Source: Streptomyces canus 299MFChir4.1
Lineage (GTDB): Bacteria > Actinomycetota > Actinomycetes > Streptomycetales > Streptomycetaceae
DNA length: 52,256 nt
Assembly (NCBI RefSeq): GCF_000383615.1
Contig: NZ_KB911626.1
Location: 1 to 52,256, forward strand
Direction of reading: 5' to 3'
Shown here in pieces: positions 34,880-43,069 of the stretch. A program made the translations under genes and the position numbers. Below the pieces are notes generated by a model. The model did no database searches. It worked only from the letters and a program-made list of their open reading frames with translations, and was not told the DNA's origin. Position 1 is the stretch's first letter. Each line of letters starts with the position of its first letter.

Positions 34880-35779
34880 GTGGACCAGAAGCGGCTGGAG
34901 TACTTCATCACCGTCGCCGAGGAGCTGAACTTCACGCGGGCGGCCCAGCGCCTGCACGTCACTCAGTCCACGCTCTCGGCCGGCATCAAGGCCCTGGAGC
35001 ACGAACTCCGGGCCGAACTGCTCCTCCGCTCCACGCGGTCGGTCAGACTGACGGAGGCCGGCTCGGCATTCCTCCCCGAGGCGCGGACCGCGATCGAGGT
35101 ACTCGACCGGGCCCGGGCGGCAGTGGAGCCGCTCTCCACGGGGCTGCGCGGCAGCCTCACCGTCGGCGTCCTCAGCGGGCTGACGGTGATCGACGTACCC
35201 GCGCTGGCCGGTGAATTCCACCGCCGTCATCCCGAGGTCCGGTTGCGTACCGAGACCTCCCAGCGGGGAACCTCCGGGCTGATCGAGCGGATCAAGGAGA
35301 GCCACGTCGACGTGGCCTTCGTAGGAGCCGACATCAAGGACGAACACCTCAGATCGAGGGCCATCAACAGGTACGAGGTCCAGCTGCTGGTCCCCGCCGA
35401 TCACCCACTGGCCCGCCGGAAGAGTGTGCGACTCAGAGACATCGCCGGGGAATCCTTCGTCGACATGCCCGCCGGTTTCGGGCAACGCCAGATCGCGGAC
35501 GACGCGTTTACGAAGGAGGGGCTGTCCCGGCGGGTCCTCATCGAGGTCTCGGACATCACCACGATCGCGGACTACGTGGCGCACGGCCTGGGCGTAGCGC
35601 TGTTGCCCCCGGACTTCGCCGCGGCGGCCGGGGACGCCGTTCGCACCGTCCCTCTCGCGGACGTCCGACTGGCCTGGACGCTCAGCGTGGTCGCCTCCGC
35701 GACGCGTCCGCCGACGCGGGCGCTGCATGCCTTCCTCGACCTGATCCCACACCACATCCGGCGCGACCGCGTGTTCTGA
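34880..35779 (+). CDS. LysR-family transcriptional regulator
   Basis: 299 aa. N-terminal HTH: LEYFITVAEELNFTRAAQRL, HVTQSTLSAGIKALEHELRA, ELLLRSTRSVRLTEAGSAFL. The effector domain from about residue 90 includes LRGSLTVGVLSGLTVIDVPA, HVDVAFVGADIKDEHL and VSDITTIADYVAHGLGVALL. The GTG at 34880 (VDQKRLEYF) is chosen because gaggtga lies just upstream and because an ATG at 34865 falls inside the LysR box; family members normally start at this point. It probably regulates the divergent SDR-transporter-amidohydrolase operon. Confidence 0.9.
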   Translation: MDQKRLEYFITVAEELNFTRAAQRLHVTQSTLSAGIKALEHELRAELLLRSTRSVRLTEAGSAFLPEARTAIEVLDRARAAVEPLSTGLRGSLTVGVLSGLTVIDVPALAGEFHRRHPEVRLRTETSQRGTSGLIERIKESHVDVAFVGADIKDEHLRSRAINRYEVQLLVPADHPLARRKSVRLRDIAGESFVDMPAGFGQRQIADDAFTKEGLSRRVLIEVSDITTIADYVAHGLGVALLPPDFAAAAGDAVRTVPLADVRLAWTLSVVASATRPPTRALHAFLDLIPHHIRRDRVF

Positions 35780-35908
35780 ACGGACGTCCCCGGCCGTGTC
35801 CGGACAGGCACTGCGCCCGCAGGCAGGGACGCCCGCGGGGTCACCCAGCACCACGCCGTCAGCCGCCTCCGTCCAGGAGTTCGGCGTGACACCGGCGCGC
35901 ACGAGCAG

Positions 35909-35942
35909 GGCCCCGGCGGGAGGGACATCCCGCCGGGGCCCG
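35909..35942. terminator. Strong bidirectional terminator between lysR and the PA14-GH2 gene
   Basis: Perfect 14-bp stem gggccccggcggga/tcccgccggggccc with a 6-nt loop, located between two convergent genes (stops at 35779 and 35957). Confidence 0.8.
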
Positions 35943-35956
35943 AGCCGTCGTGATCG

Positions 35957-38900
35957 CTACGGCTTCTCGTCCGCGTAGAGCGCGCTCACCTCCTCGGCGG
36001 TGAGCGCCTTGTCGTAGGCGTGGACCTCGTCGACCGCGCCGTTCCAGAAGTCGGTGTCGTTGCCGCCCCACTGGGCGCGGCCGACGGCCAGGGAACCGGT
36101 GCTGGGATAGGCGGGACCGCCGGTGGCACTCGCCGCCGGTTTTCCGTCGACGTACAGCTTGATCGTGTTGTCAGCGCTGTCGCGGACGCCGACCAGGTGG
36201 TACCAGCGGCCCTTCTCGGGGGTGGTGACCAGACGGGCCCGGGCTTCACCCGGAGTGCTGAAGGCGAACGCGCCCTGTCCGTACTGGAGGTAGAAGGGGC
36301 TGGCCTGGCGCCGGGTGTCCTGGCTGACGGCGGTGGCGTAGTTGCCGGGCAGCTCGTCCAGCCGCACCCACGCGGAGACGGTGTAGCTGCCGGTGGTGTC
36401 GATCACCGGACCGTCGGTCTCGGCGTACTGGCCCTGCCCGTTGAACTTCAGCGCACCGCCCCTGACGCCGGGCGTCCAGGTGGTGCCGTCGCTGAGGGTC
36501 AGGGCCTTGGCGTTCGGGCCGTCGTCCTTCGCGGTGGTCCCGGTGCCCTCGTCGAGGGCCCAGTGCCCGCCGCCCTTGAGCGGAAGCCGCTCGCCCGCGG
36601 CGGCGCCGGCCGCGATGACCTCGCGGTTGATCTCACGGACCCGGACCGGGTCGACCTTGATCTGGCGACGGTCGTAGGTGTAGAGGCCGTTGAGCTCGTT
36701 CTCCAGGTCGGAGATCTGGGTGTACACCGAGCCGGACAGCTCGGCGGCGGCCTGGTCGAGGTAGAACTTCGCGGTGTTCTCAACGTACTTGCGGGTCAGC
36801 GCGTCCTTGTCGTCGACACCGCTGTAGATCGCCGCCGGGGCGCCCGGCCACATGTGTCCGGGGACGCGCAGGGTGAAGCCGCCGTGCTCACCGTCGATCG
36901 CCGCCCGCTTGTCGTCGGGGAACGGCGGGTCCACGTTGTTGTAGTCGTGGTGGTCGATGATGTCGCCCTTGCCTGAATCACCCTTGGAGTCGCAGCAGTT
37001 GACTCCGCTGTGGGCGTTGACGACGCGAGAGGGGTCGGCTTCCTTCAGCGCCTCGGCGACCTTGCCGGTCTCGGTGCGGTCCCACTCGCCCCAGCCCTCG
37101 TTGAAGACGGTCCAGCCCACCACGGACGGCGAGTCGTGATGCTCACGCGCCATCTCCCGGCCCTGGTCGACGAAGTCGCGCCGGGCGGTGTCGGTGGTCA
37201 AGGCGCCGGAAACGAAGTCCTGCCAGACCAACAGGCCCAGCCGGTCCGCGTGGTAGAACCAGCGCGCGGGCTCCACCTTGATGTGCTTGCGCACGGCGTT
37301 GAAACCGAGCTCCTTGTGCGCCTTGAGATCGAACGCGAGGGCCTCGTCGCTCGGCGCGGTGTACAGGCCGTCGGGCCAGAAGCCCTGGTCGAGGGTGGCG
37401 AGGGAGAAGATGGGCTTGCCGTTGAGCACCAGCTTCTGGAATCCGCCTACCTTGGCGATGCCGACGGAGCGCATACCGAAGTAGCTGGCGACCTTGTCGG
37501 TCGACCCGCCGTCGGTCAACTTGACGTCCAGGTCGTAGAGGTAGGGGTCGTCCGGGCTCCACAGGTGCTGGTTCGCCACCCGCAGCCGCAGCTGCTTGTT
37601 GGCCGGCCCGCTCACCTTGCCCACGACCTTGCCGCGCTTGTCGCGCGCGACCGCCTCGACGTGCGCCCCGGTGGACGCCTTGTCCGACTTCACGGTCATG
37701 GCGAGGCTGCTTGTGCCGATGTCCGGAGTGGTGACGACGTCATCGATGGCGGCGTCGGCGACCGGCTCCATCCAGACGGTCTGCCAGATCCCGGACGACT
37801 GGGTGTAGACGATGCCGCTCGGGCTGGGGGACTGCTTGCCCCTCGGCTGGTTCTCGCCCCCGGTGTCGGTGACCGCGACCACGACCTCCTGCGGGCCGGC
37901 GCCCTTGAGGGCGTCGGTGATGTCGGCGCTGAAGGCGTCGTAGCCGCCGGTGTGCTCGGCGACCTTGGTGCCGTTGACGAAGACCTGCGCCTGGTAGTCC
38001 ACGGCGCCGAAGTTCAGCTTCAGCCGGTTGCCCTTGCCGTCCTTGCGGACCTTCCAGTCCTTGGGGACGTTCACCAGCTTGCGGTAGAACATGTGGTCCT
38101 CGTGCCGCTCCACCCCGGAGAGAAGCGACTCCACCGGGAACGGCACGACGATCTTCTCGTCGAGGTTCTTGCCGAACACCGGCTGCTCGCCCGCCTTGGC
38201 GCCGCTGAACTGCCAAGGGCCGTTGAGGTTCTTCCACTTGGAGCGCACCTGCTGCGGACGCGGGTACTCCGGCAGAGGGTTGTTCTTGTCGAGCTTGTCG
38301 CCCCACTCGGTGGTGAGCCGGTGGGTGGAGGCGTTCTCGGCGTAGCGGACGATCTTCGGTACGGTCTCGCCGCCGGACGTCAGGCCGCCAGTGCCGTCGT
38401 AGGTGACCCGCACTCCCTGGTTCTTCTGGATGGGCTCGGCGAGTGTGACGAGCAGAGAGTTGCGGTCCTCGGGAGCTGCGGCGACCGACTTCAGGGGCAT
38501 GGCCGTGGTGTCGGCCTCGACCTTCAAGTGGTCCTTGACCGCCGCGATGCCACCGACCGCGCCCTCGAACCGGGCCCGCAGGTGGCGTCCGTCGGCCGTC
38601 AGGCTCAGCTCCACCGGGTAGACCTCGAAGCCTTCGGGCGGGGTGAACGCCGACATCGGCACGAGTTGTTTGGCCAGACCCGGGCCGGACCAGCGCAGGT
38701 ACATGTTGGATCCGCCGACGTCCTGGAACAGCTCCAGACGGAAGTCGTGCCTCTCACCGGCGTTCAGCCGGATCGCGGCGCTGGTCTGCTCGCGGTCCCA
38801 GTCCGGCTCCCAGTGGTCGATGACCGGCTCACCGTCGATGAAGAGGCGGAAGCCGTTGTCGCCGATGGCGTAGAAGGTGTAGTCGCCGGTGGCCGGTGCC

Positions 38901-39232
38901 TCGATCTGTCCCGTCCAACGGGCGGTCGTGTGCTCCGTCTTGCCGGTCAAATCCTGGAAGGTGCTGGTCAGGCCGGAGAAGTTGATCTGCGGTTCGAGCA
39001 GCGTGCCACCGAGTTCGGCGAAGTCCCGTGCGCCGGGGGCCGACATGCTGAAGTACTCGCCCTTCAGGCCGTGTACCTCGACATCGGCTGCTTCGGTGGA
39101 GCGCACAGAGGCGCTGCCGGTCGGCTCTGCTGCCGACGCGGTGGCGGCCAGACCGCTCGGGGGCACAACAAGAGCGGCTGCGGCCAGCAGCGCCCACCAT
39201 CTGGCCCGGGGGCGGATGCGTTGTCTTGTCAT
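35957..39232 (-). CDS. Secreted PA14-GH2-LamG multidomain glycosidase
   Basis: 1091 aa. Signal peptide RARWWALLAAAALVVPPSGL. PA14 domain (about 55-185: LKGEYFSMSAPGARDFAELG; GDYTFYAIGDNGFRLFIDGE; YLRWSGPG). A beta-rich domain (VYPVELSLTADGRHLRARFE) is followed by the three GH2 domains (PLPEYPRPQQVRSKWKNLNG; acid/base Glu712 in FNEGWGEW; nucleophile Glu782 in DGEHGGF, with His where the other GH2 enzymes here have Phe). The C-terminal LamG/concanavalin-like domain (about 915-1091) includes GALKFNGQGQYAETDG and YTVSAWVRLDELPG. PA14 and LamG are glycan-binding in many enzymes. ATG behind aaggaaagg. A LacI palindrome lies 92 bp upstream. Substrate inferred to match the CBM42 enzyme. Confidence 0.9.
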   Translation of the reverse strand: MTRQRIRPRARWWALLAAAALVVPPSGLAATASAAEPTGSASVRSTEAADVEVHGLKGEYFSMSAPGARDFAELGGTLLEPQINFSGLTSTFQDLTGKTEHTTARWTGQIEAPATGDYTFYAIGDNGFRLFIDGEPVIDHWEPDWDREQTSAAIRLNAGERHDFRLELFQDVGGSNMYLRWSGPGLAKQLVPMSAFTPPEGFEVYPVELSLTADGRHLRARFEGAVGGIAAVKDHLKVEADTTAMPLKSVAAAPEDRNSLLVTLAEPIQKNQGVRVTYDGTGGLTSGGETVPKIVRYAENASTHRLTTEWGDKLDKNNPLPEYPRPQQVRSKWKNLNGPWQFSGAKAGEQPVFGKNLDEKIVVPFPVESLLSGVERHEDHMFYRKLVNVPKDWKVRKDGKGNRLKLNFGAVDYQAQVFVNGTKVAEHTGGYDAFSADITDALKGAGPQEVVVAVTDTGGENQPRGKQSPSPSGIVYTQSSGIWQTVWMEPVADAAIDDVVTTPDIGTSSLAMTVKSDKASTGAHVEAVARDKRGKVVGKVSGPANKQLRLRVANQHLWSPDDPYLYDLDVKLTDGGSTDKVASYFGMRSVGIAKVGGFQKLVLNGKPIFSLATLDQGFWPDGLYTAPSDEALAFDLKAHKELGFNAVRKHIKVEPARWFYHADRLGLLVWQDFVSGALTTDTARRDFVDQGREMAREHHDSPSVVGWTVFNEGWGEWDRTETGKVAEALKEADPSRVVNAHSGVNCCDSKGDSGKGDIIDHHDYNNVDPPFPDDKRAAIDGEHGGFTLRVPGHMWPGAPAAIYSGVDDKDALTRKYVENTAKFYLDQAAAELSGSVYTQISDLENELNGLYTYDRRQIKVDPVRVREINREVIAAGAAAGERLPLKGGGHWALDEGTGTTAKDDGPNAKALTLSDGTTWTPGVRGGALKFNGQGQYAETDGPVIDTTGSYTVSAWVRLDELPGNYATAVSQDTRRQASPFYLQYGQGAFAFSTPGEARARLVTTPEKGRWYHLVGVRDSADNTIKLYVDGKPAASATGGPAYPSTGSLAVGRAQWGGNDTDFWNGAVDEVHAYDKALTAEEVSALYADEKP

Positions 39233-39323
39233 CGAACCTTTCCTTGCACGCGCGGGGGCCGGCTGGCAGGACCAGGCCACAGGGCGACGGAAGACCGGTG
39301 CGGACGCGGAGTAGGGGCGGCTC

Positions 39324-39337
39324 TTCCAACGTTGGAA
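39324..39337 (-). promoter_or_regulatory. Perfect LacI-type palindrome upstream of the PA14-GH2 gene
   Basis: ttccaacgttggaa, a perfect 14-bp palindrome centred on CG, 92 bp before the ATG. The half-site tccaac is the same as the left half of the operator core at 22791-22796. This places the PA14-GH2 enzyme in the regulon of LacI regulators 2 and/or 3, although no lacI gene is adjacent. Confidence 0.65.
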
Positions 39338-39487
39338 ATCTCGTGCCAGCCGAAATGACAGCACGCCCCCCGACCGCTGTCCAGACCTCGCGCACCACTC
39401 GCTTACCCCGCCTTCACGAGGCCCGGGCCATAGGCGCCGCCGCTGGAGAGCTGCTCCACCCATGGGAAGAGGGCCTTCGAGTTCAGC

Positions 39488-39742
39488 GTGAACCTGCCTC
39501 GGTGGAACACCGGCGCCGTGGGCGTGCTGCTGTCCGGTGCCATGGCCGCCATGCGGGTAGGAGGCCGTTATTTCCTTTACTTCACGGCGGGGCGCGGACC
39601 GGCCCACCAGATGTACGGCATCAGCTCTGCCGCCCCGCACGGCGGGTACACGGCCGAGACCCAACTGGCCCTGCCCGACGGCAACTGGGCCATCGGCGGC
39701 ACCCTGTCCACCATCAACGGGCAGCGCTTGGTTCGCGTAGGC
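39488..39742 (+). pseudogene. GH43-like glycosidase fragment
   Basis: The frame reads GGRYFLYFTAGRGPAHQMYG, AETQLALPDGNWAIGGTLST, INGQRLV. This resembles an internal blade of GH43 arabinofuranosidase/arabinanase-type beta-propellers (…YYLYYSA--GPAHRMYVL… GTPFTLNGRLY…). Both ends and all catalytic blades but one are missing and no signal peptide remains. The upstream bases 39400-39487 contain matching debris in other frames. A decayed furanosidase next to the GH2 enzymes fits the theme of the locus. Confidence 0.5.
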
Positions 39743-39819
39743 CCAGCTGCACGCCGGCCAGCGCACACCACGTCATCTCGCAACCCCGGGAGAGCCGGGA
39801 GCGGGTGATCGGCAACCCC

Positions 39820-40024
39820 GACCCGTCAGTGATCACCGGCTACAAGGCGGCCCGGAACCGGCCCCTGACTCATGGGCAGAAGCTGTCCAACCAGGTGCGG
39901 GCCCCGGTCGAACACGGCCCATCTCAAGAAGTTGCGCCCCCTCGGCAAGGTCCGCACGAACCCGAGGTGGGCGACCGCGCTGGTCCGGCCCCTGCTGGTG
40001 CTGACGAACCGGGAAGTCTCCCGG
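39820..40024 (+). pseudogene. Transposase C-terminal remnant (same family as 19838-20011)
   Basis: VITGYKAARNRPLTHGQKLS and NQVRAPVEHG, then after a frame change HLKKLRPLGKVRTNPRWATA and LVRPLLVLTNREVSR. This is the C-terminal end of the HARBI1-like DDE transposase family, with the last catalytic Glu in APVEHG. The N-terminal part is absent. 40025-40127 holds nothing further that I can support. Confidence 0.7.
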
Positions 40025-40127
40025 CGACCGACGATCCTCGCCGAAGTCATCCGCCCGCCACCGGCCCAAGTGCCGCTGAATACCCAAGGTCAGTGGGGCC
40101 CGGCTCACGCGAGGCCCCACGACGGCA

Positions 40128-41057
40128 TCAGACGGTGAGGACGAGCTTGCCCTGGAGGTGACCGCGATCGAGCAGCCGGTGCGCGTCGGCGACGCGCTCG
40201 AACGGGAACGTCTCCTGCACATGGACCCGGAGCTTTCCCTGTTCGACGAGGTCGACGAGACCGCGCAGGGCGCCCCGGTCGGGGTCGACCGCGATACCGC
40301 TGAACCGCATGCCCGCCGCCTCGTACTTGGCGATGAGCTCCGGGTCGTCCTCGGAGGTTGCCGTCACCAGGTGACCGCCAGGGCGGAGCACTCCAAGGGA
40401 CCGCTCGACGGTGTCGCCGCCGATCGTGTCGAGCACGACGTCGATGTCACGGACCGCGTCGGTGAAGTCGACCGCCGTGTAGTCGATCACTTCATCGGCG
40501 CCGAGCCCCTCGACGAATTCCCGCTTGCTCCCGCTGGCGGTCGTGATCACATGCGCGCCAAGGGCTTTCGCTATCTGGATCGCAACGTGCCCGACCCCGC
40601 CGCCACCGCCGTGGACCAGGACGCGATCGCCCTTGCCGACGCCGGCGAGGTCGACGAGCCCCTGCCACGCCGTCAGCCCGACGACCGGAAGCGCGGAGGC
40701 TTCAACGTGCGAGAGCGAGGCCGGCTTGCGTACCAGGTGCACCGCCGGCGCCGACACGACCTCGGCGTACGCGCTCGCCGCCCGCGGGAACAGCGGCATC
40801 CCGAACACCTCGTCGCCGGGCCTGAACCGCCACGTCTGCGGGGCCTCCTGGACCACGCCGCTGATGTCCCAGCCGAGGATGAACGGCGGCTGGCCGAGCA
40901 GCGGGAACTCGCCGGCGCGCAGGCGCGCCTCCAGCGGGTTCAGCCCGATCGCCTTGACGCGGACGAGCACCTCGCCCGGGACGGGCCGGGGCTCGGGCGC
41001 GTCCACGATGGTGAGCACCTCGGGACCGCCGAGCGACTGCTGGTTGATGACTCGCAT
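40128..41057 (-). CDS. NADP-dependent quinone oxidoreductase-type MDR
   Basis: 309-aa zinc-independent medium-chain reductase. GroES-like N-terminus (PGEVLVRVKAIGLNPLEARL; LGWDISGVVQ), nucleotide-binding site VLVHGGGGGVGHVAIQIAKA, GADEVIDYTAVDFTDAVRDI and C-terminal HRLLDRGHLQGKLVLTV. No zinc-ligand Cys. It reduces quinones or alkenals with NADPH in characterised relatives. ATG with caggaga 6 nt upstream. Divergent from the HxlR gene, a frequent pairing in which the HxlR protein senses electrophiles or quinones and controls the reductase. Confidence 0.92.
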   Translation of the reverse strand: MRVINQQSLGGPEVLTIVDAPEPRPVPGEVLVRVKAIGLNPLEARLRAGEFPLLGQPPFILGWDISGVVQEAPQTWRFRPGDEVFGMPLFPRAASAYAEVVSAPAVHLVRKPASLSHVEASALPVVGLTAWQGLVDLAGVGKGDRVLVHGGGGGVGHVAIQIAKALGAHVITTASGSKREFVEGLGADEVIDYTAVDFTDAVRDIDVVLDTIGGDTVERSLGVLRPGGHLVTATSEDDPELIAKYEAAGMRFSGIAVDPDRGALRGLVDLVEQGKLRVHVQETFPFERVADAHRLLDRGHLQGKLVLTV

Positions 41058-41120
41058 GACTCTCTCCTGTGCTTTGAAAGGGGGAGAGCACCCAAGCTAA
41101 GTTTCCGATAGGAACCAGCG

Positions 41121-41151
41121 GGTGCCTAAAGGAGCCGGCAGGTACCTTTGG
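41121..41151. promoter_or_regulatory. Direct repeats in the divergent reductase/hxlR promoter
   Basis: ggtgcctaaagg (41121-41132) and ggtacctttgg (41141-41151), 20 bp apart start to start, so on one face of the helix. They lie within the 98-bp divergent gap just before the HxlR ATG. Plausible HxlR operators; the assignment rests on position and periodicity only. Confidence 0.4.
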
Positions 41152-41155
41152 CGCC

Positions 41156-41536
41156 ATGAGCGGTTTCCGTCCCGGTGATTTCTTTCTCGCCGACTGTCCG
41201 GCGCGTCTGGCGGTCGAGCTGATCGCCGACAAGTGGACGGTGGTCGTGCTCTACGGCCTCAGCAAGGGACCGGTGCGCCATGGCGAGTTGATCGAGCTGA
41301 TCGGCGGCATCTCCCGCAAGATGCTCACCCAGACGCTCCGCCGGCTCGAGGCGCACGGACTCATCCGCCGCCACGCCTACGCCGAGGTGCCGCCCCGCGT
41401 CGAGTACGAGCTCACCCCGCTCGGGGCGACGCTGATCGATCCGATCCACATGCTGACCGAGTGGGCGAGGGCGAACGGCGAAGCGGTGCTCGATGCGCTC
41501 GACGCCGATCCCGAGCCGGTCGCCCAGAGCGACTGA
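41156..41536 (+). CDS. HxlR-family transcriptional regulator
   Basis: 126-aa winged-helix protein. CPARLAVELIADKWTVVVLY, GLSKGPVRHGELIELIGGIS, RKMLTQTLRRLEAHGLIRRH and PRVEYELTPLGATLIDPI form the standard HxlR HTH with wing. A single Cys at the N-terminal CPARLA position is where redox- or electrophile-sensing members carry their reactive thiol. ATG at 41156; almost no leader with a weak ribosome binding site, so translation may be leaderless. It probably represses the divergent reductase gene. Confidence 0.92.
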   Translation: MSGFRPGDFFLADCPARLAVELIADKWTVVVLYGLSKGPVRHGELIELIGGISRKMLTQTLRRLEAHGLIRRHAYAEVPPRVEYELTPLGATLIDPIHMLTEWARANGEAVLDALDADPEPVAQSD

Positions 41537-41643
41537 GGCCTCCGCCAGGACACTGAGCATCCTCTCGGGCACTACGCCTCGCTGACTTGCGTCCCGCGGG
41601 CAGCGGAGCGCCTGCTCCTGTGTGGCCGGGCCGTTGACGCGGC

Positions 41644-41668
41644 CGAGGCCGACGGGTCTTCGGCCTCG
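41644..41668. terminator. Bidirectional hairpin between hxlR and lacI-3
   Basis: Perfect 9-bp stem cgaggccga/tcggcctcg with a 7-nt loop in the 195-bp gap between convergent genes. Confidence 0.6.
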
Positions 41669-41731
41669 CTCGCAGTGCAACTCTCCTGGCTCGGACCCGC
41701 GCACAAGGAGCCACAGAGACCGTGCCGGGGC

Positions 41732-42811
41732 TCAGGCAGTCGTCGGCCGGCACGCCGCCGAGCGTGCGCCGGCGCCTTCCGTGCTCTCGCGCAGTACCAG
41801 TCGGTGCGCGACCACGAGGTCCTGGGGTGACCGCGGGCCGGGTGCGGAGGCGTCCGCCGGGGTGGGTCCCGCGACCTCGTCCATCCTGCGTTGCAGCAGT
41901 TCGACGGCGACCCGGGCGATCGCGGCCTTGTCGGGGGCGACGGTGCTCAGCGTGGGGACGCTGAAGCGTCCGGCCTCGACGTCGTCGAAGCCGATCACGG
42001 CGACCTCTTCGGGGACCCGGATGCCGTGCTCGTACAGGGCGCGCAGCGCCCCCAGCGCCAACTGGTCGTTGAGGCACAGCAGCGCGTCGGGGCGGCCGCC
42101 CTCGCCGAGCACCCGGTTGACCGCCTCGGCGCCGTCGGGCATCCCGAAGGACCGGACGGGCAGCAGGGCGGCCGGGTCGTGGTCGACGCCGGCTTCCCGA
42201 AGCGCGGCGAGGTAGCCCCGGGTGCGGGCCTCGGCGGTGCCCAGGCCGGCCTCGTCGCGTCCACCGATGACCAGGATGGAGCGGCGGCCGAGGCTGAGCA
42301 GGTGCTCGGTCGCCTCCCGTGCCGCCTTCTCGTTGTCGATGGCGACGTGATCGGCGCCTTCCTCCAGCAGTTCGCCGATCAGCACGGTGGGTGGGGCGTC
42401 CGCACGGTCGCGCAGGTCGTCCGGGGTGAGGGCGAGCGGGCTGAGGATGACTCCGTCGACGAAGCTGGAACCGAATCCGGTCAGCGCGGCGAGTTCGTGG
42501 TCGCGGTCGGCGCCGGTGTCGTGGATCAGCACGGTCAGGGAGCGTTTCTCCGCCTCGCGGATGACGTGCCGGGCGAGCTCGGCGAAGTACGGCACGTCCA
42601 GTTCGGGGACGACGAGGGCGATGATGCCGGTGCGGCCCTGGCGCAGATGGCGACCGGCCAGATTGACCTTGTAGCCGAGTTGCTCGATGGCATCGCGCAC
42701 GGCGCGCCTGGTCCGCTCGGAGACGTGCGTGTAGTCGTTGATGACGTTGGAGACCGTCTTCTCCGACACGCCCGCGAGCCGTGCGACGTCCTTGATCCTT
42801 GGCCGTGTCAC
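41732..42811 (-). CDS. LacI-family transcriptional regulator 3
   Basis: 359-aa repressor. HTH RIKDVARLAGVSEKTVSNVI with hinge LAGRHLRQGRTG. Ligand domain: IIALVVPELDVPYFAELARH, VDGVILSPLALTPDDLRD, DHVAIDNEKAAREATEHLLS, DALLCLNDQLALGALRAL, EEVAVIGFDDVEAGRF. The GTG at 42811 has gggagg 5 nt upstream. It is a paralogue of LacI regulator 2 (same KTVSNV recognition helix, same ligand-domain motifs). It is divergent from the CUT1 operon, with the 30-bp operator between them at 42925, so it most likely controls that operon and itself. Confidence 0.92.
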   Translation of the reverse strand: MTRPRIKDVARLAGVSEKTVSNVINDYTHVSERTRRAVRDAIEQLGYKVNLAGRHLRQGRTGIIALVVPELDVPYFAELARHVIREAEKRSLTVLIHDTGADRDHELAALTGFGSSFVDGVILSPLALTPDDLRDRADAPPTVLIGELLEEGADHVAIDNEKAAREATEHLLSLGRRSILVIGGRDEAGLGTAEARTRGYLAALREAGVDHDPAALLPVRSFGMPDGAEAVNRVLGEGGRPDALLCLNDQLALGALRALYEHGIRVPEEVAVIGFDDVEAGRFSVPTLSTVAPDKAAIARVAVELLQRRMDEVAGPTPADASAPGPRSPQDLVVAHRLVLRESTEGAGARSAACRPTTA

Positions 42812-42924
42812 CGGAACCTCCCTGCCTCTCGGCGCTGCTGAGCTTATGTCCCGGCAGGTCGAGCATCGGCGGCGCGTGTGCCCCATCCGATCGGCCCTTG
42901 ATATCCGGCCGTTTCGCCTGGCCC

Positions 42925-42954
42925 TTTACAGCCAATGTACATCGATGTAAAAAC
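42925..42954 (+). promoter_or_regulatory. Operator/promoter module upstream of the CUT1 operon
   Basis: tttacag-N11-cgatgtaaaaac, with the same outer bases and spacing as 22778-22807. The core tacatc|gatgta (42938-42949) is a perfect 12-bp palindrome. It sits between divergent lacI-3 (start 42811) and the binding-protein gene (start 43070), 115 bp from the latter. Confidence 0.75.
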
Positions 42955-43069
42955 AAGCGACGCATCGGCTCGGCCGATGCGCCCTCGCCTGAGCCGGGCG
43001 GTGGATCACTCTTCCGTGAGTGTTCCTCCGTCGGTTCGGCATGCGTCTCCGGCCGTCGGAAGGTCCGCG

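Noticed and set aside
37010..39358. 782-codon plus-strand open frame
   Set aside because: Antisense of the PA14-GH2-LamG enzyme; no motif and no plausible start.
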